A stretch of 64,000 nt of DNA from Lactococcus fujiensis JCM 16395 (lineage in GTDB: Bacteria > Bacillota > Bacilli > Lactobacillales > Streptococcaceae), in the NCBI RefSeq assembly GCF_002441655.1, contig NZ_JXJU01000003.1, forward strand, positions 62,001 through 126,000. Direction: 5' to 3'. The notes under the pieces are model-generated. The model did not search any database. It worked only from the letters and a program-made list of their open reading frames with translations, and was not told where the DNA came from. This document shows, piece after piece, positions 43,086 to 51,456 of this stretch (position 1 is the stretch's first letter; each line of letters begins with the position of its first letter). The position numbers and the translations under genes are program-made.

Positions 43086-44738
43086 ATGAAAAATAAAAAA
43101 ATTATTGGAATTTCAGTGCTATCACTCCTTTCCATCGCCGTTCTCGCTGGCTGTGGAAAAGAAAGTACGACACAGAAAAATATCAAGTTTTCAATTCCGA
43201 CAGATGTCTCTACCTTAGATTCTACGATTGTAACGGACCAATATTCCTATGATGTAATCGGGAACGTTGAAGAAGGTGCAACTCGTGTTGACAAGAATGG
43301 AGATGCTTCAATGGCTTTGGCCAAATCTATAGATGTTTCAAGTGATGGAAAGACTTACACCATTAATTTGAAACCAGGATTGAAGTGGTCAAATGGGGAG
43401 GCATTGACAGCAAAAGATTTTGTATACGCATGGCAACGAGCAGTTGACCCAGCAACGGCCTCACAGTATGCATATTTGATGGGAGCTGTTAAGAATGCAA
43501 ATTCTATTTCTGAAGGAAAAGCTAATAAGGCTACGCTTGGAATAAAAGCAGATAGTGACACTAAATTGACTGTAAGTCTGGAACAACCAACACCTTACTT
43601 CAAGTTTTTGCTTTCTGAACCCGTTTATTATCCTGTAAATCAAAAAGCAGTGGATAAATATGGCAAGGAATACGGAACGTCTTCTGATAAGATGGTTTAT
43701 TCAGGCCCATATATGTTTAAATCAACAAGTGGCTGGACAGGCTCCAATAAGAGCTTTTCGATTTACAAAAATCCCAACTACTGGGATAAGTCGCAAGTCA
43801 AGTCAAAACAGATTGATTTCCAAGTCATCACAAATGCGAATACAGGAGCTCAATTGTATAAACAAAATCAATTGGACTTTTCGCTCCTTCCAACCACTGA
43901 TTTGATCACTGCCAATAAAGGCCAAAAAGGATTCACTGTCTTTAAACAAGCCAGAACAGACTATATCGAATATAATCAATCAGGTAAGGGAGCATCAAGC
44001 TCAGAAGCTCAAAAAGCATTGGCAAATCAAAAAATTAGAGAAGCACTTAATCTGGCAACGAATAGAGAAGCAGTGGTAGAAAATGCCCTCCCTTATTCGA
44101 CAGCGGCTACGAGTTTTGTTCCTGCCGGAATGAGTAAAACAGCAGATGGTCAAGATTTTGCTAAATTTGCAAAACAAGATTATAGATATGATGCAGAAAA
44201 AGCAAAATCACTTTGGGAAGAGGGACTTAAAGAAGTTGGATTGACTAACTTGACACTAAGTCTTGAGGCAGCAGCAGATTTGGCACCGGCTAAAACAACA
44301 GCTAATTATTTGCAAACATCTTATGAAAAAACTTTACCGGGCTTGACTATCAATCTCAAATTGGTTCCATTCCAACAGCGATTGAAAGATGCTCAAAATG
44401 GAACGTTTGATATGGTGCTTTCAGGTTGGGGAGGCGATTATGCAGAACCTTCAACGTTCCTTCAACTTTTTGTGACAGGTCAATCTTATAATGATGGTAA
44501 ATTCTCTAGTGCAAAATACGATGCGGCTTTCAAAGCAGCCTCTACTGCGCCAGATGTTCTCGATCAATCGAAAACAGATGCTGACTATAAGAAGATTGAA
44601 GAAGCCCTTTTTGAAGGATCGTACATCAATCCAATTGACTTCCAAGCAAGTCCTGCACTAGTTAATCCTAATTTGAAGGGATTCCAGTTCCATTCAACAG
44701 GTTTAACATATGATCTAAAAGAAGCATACATTAAATAA
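43086..44738 (+). CDS. optS: Peptide-binding lipoprotein (OptS/DppA type)
   Basis: The 550-aa solute-binding protein of the OppA/SBP_bac_5 family has a lipobox LAGC-GK (Cys22). GLKWSNGEALTAKDFVYAWQR, quoted as GLKWSNGEALTAKDF and VYAWQR, is the family signature. Lactococcal Opt/Dpp systems encode two binding proteins before the translocator genes; this is the first. It delivers di- and tripeptides or longer peptides. It is paralogous to the next gene along its whole length (about 555 aa each). AGAGGAG precedes the ATG. CodY control is suggested by the promoter. Confidence 0.88.
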   Translation: MKNKKIIGISVLSLLSIAVLAGCGKESTTQKNIKFSIPTDVSTLDSTIVTDQYSYDVIGNVEEGATRVDKNGDASMALAKSIDVSSDGKTYTINLKPGLKWSNGEALTAKDFVYAWQRAVDPATASQYAYLMGAVKNANSISEGKANKATLGIKADSDTKLTVSLEQPTPYFKFLLSEPVYYPVNQKAVDKYGKEYGTSSDKMVYSGPYMFKSTSGWTGSNKSFSIYKNPNYWDKSQVKSKQIDFQVITNANTGAQLYKQNQLDFSLLPTTDLITANKGQKGFTVFKQARTDYIEYNQSGKGASSSEAQKALANQKIREALNLATNREAVVENALPYSTAATSFVPAGMSKTADGQDFAKFAKQDYRYDAEKAKSLWEEGLKEVGLTNLTLSLEAAADLAPAKTTANYLQTSYEKTLPGLTINLKLVPFQQRLKDAQNGTFDMVLSGWGGDYAEPSTFLQLFVTGQSYNDGKFSSAKYDAAFKAASTAPDVLDQSKTDADYKKIEEALFEGSYINPIDFQASPALVNPNLKGFQFHSTGLTYDLKEAYIK

Positions 44739-44745
44739 AAAGAGG

Positions 44746-44784
44746 AAAAAAGCAATTTTAATATAATATAAAATTGCTTTTTTT
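44746..44784 (+). terminator. Terminator after optS
   Basis: AAAAAGCAATTTTA / TAAAATTGCTTTTT long stem with seven T; separates optS from the second, separately promoted part of the locus. Confidence 0.85.
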
Positions 44785-44832
44785 AATGTAAAAATAATAA
44801 AAAAATAAATATATATAAAAATATCATTTTTC

Positions 44833-45035
44833 TTGACAAACTTAAATGAATCTGATAAAATTGCAAACATAGTAAATTTTCAGAAAATAAAAAAAGATAT
44901 GAAAATTGTTAAAAATACTTACTTGATTGAAATAAAGTATAGTTCACTCAAAAAGAAAAGAACAAACGTAATATTTCACTTTACATTTTAGTTAATTTTA
45001 AGTATAATACCAATATATCAAATTTTCTGACAATT
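44833..45035 (+). promoter_or_regulatory. Tandem promoters of optA, each followed by a CodY box
   Basis: Within the 341-bp gap: promoter A is TTGACA (44833-44838), 17 bp, extended -10 TGATAAAAT (44853-44861), with AATTTTCAGAAAATA at 44875-44889. Promoter B is TTACAT (44981-44986), 16 bp, TATAAT (45003-45008), with AATTTTCTGACAATT at 45021-45035. Each box differs from AATTTTCWGAAAATT at one position and begins about +6 to +7 from its start site, a road-block position. Confidence 0.85.
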
Positions 45036-45079
45036 ACATTACATAATTCACAGAAAAAAATATGAAAGAGGGAAATTTC

Positions 45080-46750
45080 ATGAAAACTTGGAAAAAAGTA
45101 GGTTTAGGAACTGTAACGATCGCGTCTGTTGCTTTGCTCGCCGCTTGTGGTAGTTCATCATCATCTAGCTCTGAAAAAGGTCGTGCACCTCAATTAGCAA
45201 TCCCAACTGACATCTCAACGCTCGATTCTACAATGGCAACTGATACCTATTCAAATATATTTATCGGTAACACTGAAGAAGGAGCTACTCGTGTTGCGGC
45301 TAATGGAAAAGCGGAACCAGCGCTTGCTGAAAGCGTTGAATCATCTTCTGATGGCCTTACATATACAATTAAACTTCGTTCTGGTCTTAAATGGTCAAAC
45401 GGTGATGCATTGACAGCAAAAGATTTTGTCTATGCATGGCAACGTGCAGTTAATCCTGCAACTGGATCACAATATGCATACCTTCTTGCAAACATCAAAG
45501 GTGCTAACGAAATTATGGCTGGTAAAGCAGCACCAAGCACTTTGGGTGTCGAAAAAGTTTCAGATACAGAATTAAAAGTAACGTTGACTCAACCGACACC
45601 TTACTTCGAATATCTCCTTGCTGAATCAGTTTATTACCCATTGAATCAAACATTCGTTGAAAAATACGGTAAATCATACGGAACTTCTTCAGAAAAAACG
45701 CTTTATTCTGGCCCATTCGTATTTAAAGGTAAAGGTTGGACAGGGACTAACGAATCATTCGAACTCGTAAAAAATGATAACTACTATGACAAGAAGAATG
45801 TAAAATCTGATGAAATCAGTTACCAAGTAGTTAAGAAACCTGAAACAGCTGTTCAACTCTTTAAACAAGGAAAACTTGACCAAGCTTCACTTGGTACGCC
45901 AGACCTCTACAATGCTAACAAAGGTTACACGAAAAATGCAAAACTTGTAGATCTTAAAGAAGCAACAACTGACTATATTCAATACAACCAGACAGGTAAA
46001 GGAACTTCAAGCGCAGTAGCAGCTAAGGCTTTACAAAACAAAAACATTCGTACTGCTTTAAATCTTGCAACAGACCGGGCAACAATTGTTGCTCAAACCA
46101 CTGCAGGTTCTAAAGTAGCAACAGGTTTGACGCCTGCTGGTATGGCTCGTACGTCTGACGGTACTGACTTTGCAGAATATGCAAAACAACCTTATACATA
46201 CGATGCAACTAAAGCAAAAGAATATTGGGAAAAAGGTCTGAAAGAAATTGGGGAAACTAAAGTTACCTTGACTTACGAAACAGACGCTGACTCAGTTACT
46301 GCTAAGCAAATGGCTGACTTCCTTCAAACATCACTTTCTAAAGCTCTTCCAGGCTTGACAATCAATGAAAAGATTGTTCCATTCCAACAACGTTTGAAAG
46401 ACTCTCAAAATCATCAATTTGATATGGTCAATACACTTTGGGGTGGCGACTACGCTGAACCATCAACATTCCTTGCTCTCTTCACTGAAGGCTCTGGTTA
46501 CAACGATGGTGGATTTGTCAACAAAGCCTACCAAGCAGCAATGACTAAAGCTTCAACACTTCCTAATGTAACAAACGATGATGCACGTAACGCAGATTAT
46601 AAAGATGCTGAACAAGCCCTTTATGATGAAGCTAGCATCAATCCAATTTACTTCCGTACAACACCTGCACTTCGTAATCCTAACATGGTTGGCTTAGCCT
46701 TCCACGGAACTGGACTTTCATACGATCTCAAGAGCGTTTATATTAAGTAA
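45080..46750 (+). CDS. optA: Peptide-binding lipoprotein (OptA/DppP type)
   Basis: The 556-aa OppA-family protein has a lipobox LAAC-GS (Cys24) followed by a Ser-rich linker. LRSGLKWSNGDALTAKDF and VYAWQRAVNPATGSQYAYL are its family signature. It is a paralogue of optS; differences cluster in the peptide-binding lobes, which should give the two proteins different peptide preferences. Codon use is more biased than in optS, suggesting higher expression, in line with its own double promoter. The ATG at 45080 follows GAGGG; an upstream in-frame ATG at 45062 overlaps that site. Confidence 0.88.
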   Translation: MKTWKKVGLGTVTIASVALLAACGSSSSSSSEKGRAPQLAIPTDISTLDSTMATDTYSNIFIGNTEEGATRVAANGKAEPALAESVESSSDGLTYTIKLRSGLKWSNGDALTAKDFVYAWQRAVNPATGSQYAYLLANIKGANEIMAGKAAPSTLGVEKVSDTELKVTLTQPTPYFEYLLAESVYYPLNQTFVEKYGKSYGTSSEKTLYSGPFVFKGKGWTGTNESFELVKNDNYYDKKNVKSDEISYQVVKKPETAVQLFKQGKLDQASLGTPDLYNANKGYTKNAKLVDLKEATTDYIQYNQTGKGTSSAVAAKALQNKNIRTALNLATDRATIVAQTTAGSKVATGLTPAGMARTSDGTDFAEYAKQPYTYDATKAKEYWEKGLKEIGETKVTLTYETDADSVTAKQMADFLQTSLSKALPGLTINEKIVPFQQRLKDSQNHQFDMVNTLWGGDYAEPSTFLALFTEGSGYNDGGFVNKAYQAAMTKASTLPNVTNDDARNADYKDAEQALYDEASINPIYFRTTPALRNPNMVGLAFHGTGLSYDLKSVYIK

Positions 46751-46771
46751 TAAGTTGAAATTAGAGTAAAT

Positions 46772-46806
46772 GAAAAAGTAAGGGCCCCCTTGGCACCTAC
46801 TTTTTC
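46772..46806 (+). terminator. Stem-loop between optA and optB
   Basis: GAAAAAGTA (46772-46780) pairs with TACTTTTTC (46798-46806), enclosing AGG/CCT. It probably lets some transcripts end after optA, giving more binding protein than translocator, as in many binding-protein ABC operons. Confidence 0.72.
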
Positions 46807-46833
46807 GTGTTTTATAATAGGAAAGAATAACAT

Positions 46834-47757
46834 ATGTTAGCTAAATACATTTTAAAGCGTATCGGTCTGATGCTGCTTACATTGTTCCTTGTCATTACTG
46901 CAACATTTTTCTTAATGCAAATAATGCCCGGAACACCATTCCACAATCCAAAGTTATCTCCTCAACAGCTTCAATCATTAATGGTAGCTTATGGGCTCGA
47001 TAAACCACTCTGGTATCAATACCTTATCTATTTAGGACATGCATTCACTGGTAATTTTGGGACATCATTTACTTATACTAACCAACCTGTTAGTATGATG
47101 ATTGCTCAACGTTTACCTGTTTCTGCAGAACTTGGTCTCCAAGCGATGATCATTGCCCTTATTTTTGGTACAATCTTCGGCGTACTTTCAGCACGTTACA
47201 GAAATACTTGGATTGATGGCCTCTTGAGTGTTATTTCGACATTTGCCTTCTCTGTACCTTCATTCGTTGTAGGGACTCTGCTTTTGCTTGTCTTTGGTTA
47301 CGTAATGCAAGTATTGCCAGTAACTGGTTGGGATGGCTTTGCAACGGGCACATCAATAATGCCATCCATAGCCCTGTCGTTATCATCAATGGCACAAGTT
47401 ACAGCATTTGTCAGGTCGGAAATGATTGAATCATTAAGTTCAGATTACATTCTTTTGGCTCGCGCTAAAGGTTTGTCAGATAAAGAAGTCCTTTGGAAAC
47501 ATGCGCTTCGTAACTCATTGATTCCTATGTTGACCTTGATTGGACCAATGACTGCTGGTTTGTTGACTGGTTCAGTACTTATCGAAACAATCTTCAGTAT
47601 CCCAGGTATTGGACAACAGTTTGTTAATTCAATTCCATCTAAAGACTTCCCTGTTATTATGGGGACAACAATTGTATATGCGTTAATGTTGATGGTCATG
47701 ATTTTGATTACCGATATTATCACGGCATTTGTTGACCCACGTGTTCGTTTAGACTAG
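46834..47757 (+). CDS. optB: Peptide ABC transporter permease
   Basis: OppB/DppB-type permease, 307 aa, six membrane segments. It has FLMQIMPGTPF near the start and YILLARAKGLSDKEVLWKHALRNSLIPMLT (quoted as YILLARAKGLSDKEV and LWKHALRNSLIP), the EAA loop. GSVLIETIFSIPGIGQQFVNS follows it. A GGAAAGAA site precedes the ATG. First of the four translocator genes. Confidence 0.93.
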   Translation: MLAKYILKRIGLMLLTLFLVITATFFLMQIMPGTPFHNPKLSPQQLQSLMVAYGLDKPLWYQYLIYLGHAFTGNFGTSFTYTNQPVSMMIAQRLPVSAELGLQAMIIALIFGTIFGVLSARYRNTWIDGLLSVISTFAFSVPSFVVGTLLLLVFGYVMQVLPVTGWDGFATGTSIMPSIALSLSSMAQVTAFVRSEMIESLSSDYILLARAKGLSDKEVLWKHALRNSLIPMLTLIGPMTAGLLTGSVLIETIFSIPGIGQQFVNSIPSKDFPVIMGTTIVYALMLMVMILITDIITAFVDPRVRLD

Positions 47758-47773
47758 GAAGGAGAGTAAAATA

Positions 47774-48808
47774 ATGGAAAATGTAAATAAAAAGTTCACT
47801 CTCGTGGGAACGACAGATTCTCATGACATGGAATTGATTTCAAAACCTGCACTTACTTTCTGGCAAGATGCTTGGCGTCGTTTCAAAAAGAATAAAATTG
47901 CGGTCGTAGCAATGGTTGTGGTTTTTGCAACATTAATTTTCGCAGTTCTTTCAACAATTTTTGTGCCACAAAGTGCTGCAAACAACTTTAATCCTGATCA
48001 GGTCCAAGTTTATAAAAACTTACCTCCTAAATTAGGCAACTTAAATATTCCTGGTTGGAATGGCGATTTCACAACTCCTGGGAATACACTTTCTTCAAAT
48101 GTCTATCAAGATCAAAAAGTTCCTGAAGGAACTTCGTACATTCTTGGTACTGATAATTTGGGACGCTCGTTAGCAAAACGTACGATTGTTGGTCTCCGTA
48201 TCTCGCTATTAATTGCTTTCGCTGCCATTTTGTTTGATATTTTCATTGGGATTACTTATGGGTTGATTTCAGGCTGGGTCGGCGGTCGCGTCGATAATGT
48301 CATGCAACGTATTATCGAAATCATTTCATCAATTCCTTATCTTGTCATTGTAACAATGCTTGGTATGCTATTTGGTCAAGGGGTTACTTCAATTATTTTA
48401 GCAATCGGAATGTTCATTTGGACAGGGATTGCACGGCAAGTTCGTAATTTGACATTGAGTTGGAAAGAACGTGAATTTATTTTAGCCTCACGGACACTTG
48501 GTGAATCAACTTTCCGTATTATGATTCGTCACTTGCTTCCAAATATGTTAGGTGTTATTATCGTACAAATCATGTTCGATATTCCTTCAGTAATTTTCGC
48601 TGAAGCAACCTTATCAGCGATTAACCTTGGTGTTAAACCACCAACATCTTCACTTGGTTCATTGATTTCTGACGGTATCAGCAGTTTGCAATTCTATCCA
48701 TATCAACTTGCGGTACCAGCTGTTGTCTTGTGTCTCTTGTCACTTTCATTCTTCTTGTTTGGTTATGGCTTGCGTGATGCATTTGACCCTAAATCTAGCG
48801 AGGATTAA
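47774..48808 (+). CDS. optC: Peptide ABC transporter permease
   Basis: OppC/DppC-type permease, 344 aa, with the N-terminal OppC segment (FWQDAWRRFKKNKIAVVAMV) and a large loop before TM2. It also has LGTDNLGRSLAKRTIVGLRIS and the EAA loop REFILASRTLGESTFRIMIRH, quoted as REFILASRTLGES and FRIMIRH. GGAAGGAGAG precedes the ATG. It ends 2 nt before optD. Confidence 0.93.
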   Translation: MENVNKKFTLVGTTDSHDMELISKPALTFWQDAWRRFKKNKIAVVAMVVVFATLIFAVLSTIFVPQSAANNFNPDQVQVYKNLPPKLGNLNIPGWNGDFTTPGNTLSSNVYQDQKVPEGTSYILGTDNLGRSLAKRTIVGLRISLLIAFAAILFDIFIGITYGLISGWVGGRVDNVMQRIIEIISSIPYLVIVTMLGMLFGQGVTSIILAIGMFIWTGIARQVRNLTLSWKEREFILASRTLGESTFRIMIRHLLPNMLGVIIVQIMFDIPSVIFAEATLSAINLGVKPPTSSLGSLISDGISSLQFYPYQLAVPAVVLCLLSLSFFLFGYGLRDAFDPKSSED

Positions 48809-48810
48809 AA

Positions 48811-49863
48811 ATGTCTGAAAAAATATTAGAAGTAAAAAATTTACACGTTAACTTTAAAACTTACGCTGGAAAAGTAAAGGCAATCCGTAATGTCAATTTT
48901 GACCTTGAAAAAGGTCAAACGCTTGCTATCGTAGGTGAATCTGGCTCAGGTAAGTCAGTAACAACAAAAACATTGATGGGCTTGAATGCAAGCAATGCTG
49001 AAATTCCAGAAGGTGAATTACTTTATAAAGGTAATGACTTATTGAAACTTTCTGAAAATGAATGGCAAAAATTACGTGGGAATGAAATCTCAATGATCTT
49101 CCAAGATCCAATGACTTCTCTTGACCCAACGATGAAAATTGGGAAGCAAATTGCTGAACCATTAATGAAACACAGAGGCATGAAGAAGAAAGAAGCGCTT
49201 GCACGTGCTTTAGATTTGATGAAACAAGTTGGAATTCCAGCTGCCGAACAACACATCAATGACTATCCACATCAATGGTCAGGCGGAATGCGCCAACGTG
49301 CTGTTATTGCGATTGCACTTGCTGCAGACCCTGAAATTCTAATTGCTGATGAACCAACTACTGCCCTTGACGTTACAATTCAAGCGCAAATCATGCACAT
49401 GATGGCAGAATTGCAAGAACGTATTTCATCATCAATTATCTTTATTACACATGACCTGGGAGTCGTTGCAGGTTTTGCTCATAAAGTTGCTGTTATGTAT
49501 GCTGGCGAAATTGTTGAGTATGGTACTGTTGAAGAGATCTTCTACAACCCACAACATCCCTACACTTGGGGACTTTTGGATTCCATGCCTACGGTTGATA
49601 CTAGTGTTGATCGTTTGGTATCGATTCCAGGTACACCTCCAGATTTGTTGAATCCTCCAAAAGGCGATGCCTTTGCAGCTCGTAACAAATTTGCTCTCGA
49701 TATAGATTTTGAAGAAGAACCACCATTCTTTGAAGTCTCTCCTACTCACTTTGCGAAAACATGGTTGCTCGATCCTCGTGCACCTAAAGTTGAACCATCT
49801 GATAATATTAAGGCACGTTGGGCACGCTGGGCCAAAATGTCTGCGAAGGGAGACGTCGAATAA
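48811..49863 (+). CDS. optD: Peptide ABC transporter ATP-binding protein
   Basis: OppD/DppD-type ATPase, 350 aa: Walker A GESGSGKSV, signature WSGGMRQRAVIAIAL, Walker B ILIADEPTTALD, and the C-terminal oligopeptide/dipeptide extension (VDRLVSIPGTPPDLLNPPKG). This extension often carries Cys ligands for an Fe-S cluster in OppD; none of the usual Cys are visible here. Its stop overlaps the optF start by one base. Confidence 0.93.
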   Translation: MSEKILEVKNLHVNFKTYAGKVKAIRNVNFDLEKGQTLAIVGESGSGKSVTTKTLMGLNASNAEIPEGELLYKGNDLLKLSENEWQKLRGNEISMIFQDPMTSLDPTMKIGKQIAEPLMKHRGMKKKEALARALDLMKQVGIPAAEQHINDYPHQWSGGMRQRAVIAIALAADPEILIADEPTTALDVTIQAQIMHMMAELQERISSSIIFITHDLGVVAGFAHKVAVMYAGEIVEYGTVEEIFYNPQHPYTWGLLDSMPTVDTSVDRLVSIPGTPPDLLNPPKGDAFAARNKFALDIDFEEEPPFFEVSPTHFAKTWLLDPRAPKVEPSDNIKARWARWAKMSAKGDVE

Positions 49864-50804
49864 TGACTGAAGAAAAGAAAAAACTCGTTGAGTTGAAGAA
49901 TTTAAATCTTGTTTTCAATAAAGGAAAACGGAATGCAAACAAGGCTATTAATAACGTCTCATTTGATATTTATGAAGGTGAAACTTTTGGTCTTGTTGGT
50001 GAATCTGGCTCAGGTAAAACAACTATTGGTCGTGCGATTTTGAAATTGTATGATAAAGATATTGAATCTGGTGAGATATTGTTTAACGGAGTTGATGTTC
50101 GTAATCTTAAAGGCGAGGAATTGAAAAAATTCCGTTCTCAAGCCCAAATGATTTTCCAAGATCCACAAGCTTCGTTAAATGGCCGGATGCGTGTCAAAGA
50201 TGTTGTCGCGGAAGGGATTGATGTTAATCATTTAGCAAAAGATGAGGATGACCGGACGAAACAAGTTGAACGTCTTTTGAAACTCGTAGGTTTGAATCAT
50301 GACCATTTGACACGTTACCCACACGAATTTTCTGGTGGTCAACGTCAACGTATCGGTATTGCTCGTGCCCTTGCGGTTAAACCTAAATTTATTGTTGCCG
50401 ATGAACCAATTTCTGCCCTTGACGTTTCGATTCAAGCCCAAGTTGTTAATTTGTTGAAAGATATTCAATCTAACAATGGCTTAACTTATTTGTTCATCGC
50501 CCATGATTTATCAATGGTAAAATACATTTCGGATCGTATTGGTGTCATGCACTGGGGTAAAATTTTGGAAATTGGAACTTCTGAACAAGTTTACAATCAT
50601 CCAATCCATCCTTACACTAAATCATTGTTGAGTTCTATTCCTTCACCTGATCCTATTTCAGAACGTCAACGTACGCCAATCGTATATGATCCAACGGCTG
50701 AAACTGATGGGCAAGATCGTGAAATGCATGAAATTACACCAGGACATTTTGTTTTTGCAACAGAAGCAGAAGCTGAAGAATATAAGAAAACAGCAACTTT
50801 ATAA
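49863..50804 (+). CDS. optF: Peptide ABC transporter ATP-binding protein
   Basis: OppF/DppF-type ATPase, 313 aa: Walker A GESGSGKTT, signature FSGGQRQRIGIARAL, Walker B IVADEPISALD, C-terminal oligopeptide extension (PYTKSLLSSIPSPDP). The ATG at 49863 overlaps the optD TAA (TAATG) and lies after GAAGGGAG. Last gene of the operon, with a terminator downstream. Confidence 0.93.
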   Translation: MTEEKKKLVELKNLNLVFNKGKRNANKAINNVSFDIYEGETFGLVGESGSGKTTIGRAILKLYDKDIESGEILFNGVDVRNLKGEELKKFRSQAQMIFQDPQASLNGRMRVKDVVAEGIDVNHLAKDEDDRTKQVERLLKLVGLNHDHLTRYPHEFSGGQRQRIGIARALAVKPKFIVADEPISALDVSIQAQVVNLLKDIQSNNGLTYLFIAHDLSMVKYISDRIGVMHWGKILEIGTSEQVYNHPIHPYTKSLLSSIPSPDPISERQRTPIVYDPTAETDGQDREMHEITPGHFVFATEAEAEEYKKTATL

Positions 50805-50841
50805 TTGAATCAATCGTGCTAAAAATGGCACATGAATTATG

Positions 50842-50872
50842 AGAACTTATCATCAAATGCTAAGTTCTTTTT
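50842..50872 (+). terminator. Terminator of the opt operon
   Basis: AGAACTTA-TCATCAAATGC-TAAGTTCT with five T. Confidence 0.82.
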
Positions 50873-50948
50873 CATTTTAAAGAACTTATTTTTTGTTATA
50901 ATGAAATCGGATCCAATAATTAAAAAAATTACTGAAAGCGAGAATTAA

Positions 50949-51257
50949 ATGAAAAAATTCTTAGTTCTTTATACTGCAGATCTCTCTGCTGAACCTCAGT
51001 TTGGTGAACTTTCACCAGAAGATATCGAAAAAATGAACAAAGCTTGGATGGATTGGGCTGAAAAAGCGGGTGACCATTTGGTTGATTTTGGAAATCCAAC
51101 AGTTGCTGTGGCTGGCACTGCTCCAGGCGTGGGTGGTTATTCAATTTTGCAAGCCGAAAAAGTTGAAGACTTGGCTGAACTTGTTGAAGCTCACCCACAT
51201 AAACAAATGGGCGGGAACCTCGATCTCTATGAAATTGTTACGCCACCAGGAATGTAA
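50949..51257 (+). CDS. YciI-like (YCII domain) protein
   Basis: The 102-aa soluble protein resembles the YCII-related superfamily (dimeric ferredoxin-like folds with a conserved His/Asp pair): LSPEDIEKMNKAWMDWAEKAG in the N-terminal half (quoted as LSPEDIEKMNK and AWMDWAEKAG). GGYSILQAEKVEDLAELVEAH follows, quoted as GGYSILQAEKVED and LAELVEAH, then KQMGGNLDLYEI at the end. Biochemical role unknown. TATAAT-like GTTATAAT near 50894 is its promoter; monocistronic. Confidence 0.82.
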   Translation: MKKFLVLYTADLSAEPQFGELSPEDIEKMNKAWMDWAEKAGDHLVDFGNPTVAVAGTAPGVGGYSILQAEKVEDLAELVEAHPHKQMGGNLDLYEIVTPPGM

Positions 51258-51270
51258 TTTAGACTGGTCA

Positions 51271-51304
51271 AAAATTTCTGCACACTGCAGGGATTTTTTT
51301 ATTT
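51271..51304 (+). terminator. Terminator of the yciI-like gene
   Basis: AAATTTCTGCA-CAC-TGCAGGGATTT 11-bp stem with G-U pairs and a T run. Confidence 0.82.
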
Positions 51305-51359
51305 TCTCTGGTCTTATCAGTGTTGACAGATATCCCTACTGTATTATTATCACAGAATT

Positions 51360-51456
51360 TGCTATAATTAAAAGAACTTACTTTTCAGAGGAAACCAATG
51401 TAATACTTAATTTGATGTAGTTAAAATGAATAAAATTTAAGAGAGATAATAATTAA
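51360..51456 (+). promoter_or_regulatory. prfC promoter and leader with three minimal ORFs
   Basis: Extended -10 TGCTATAAT (51360-51368) gives a leader of about 80 nt. It contains ATG-TAA (51398-51403) with a good site GAGGAAA 6 nt before it, ATG-TAG (51415-51420), and the four-codon MNKI ORF (51426-51440). The prfC ATG follows at 51457 with only a moderate AGAGAG site. Whether the mini-ORFs are translated is not known. Confidence 0.6.

Noticed and set aside
51070-51420. Overlapping 116-codon frame running through the yciI end and the prfC leader
   Set aside because: It has no ribosome site, is out of frame with yciI and crosses a strong terminator and a promoter.
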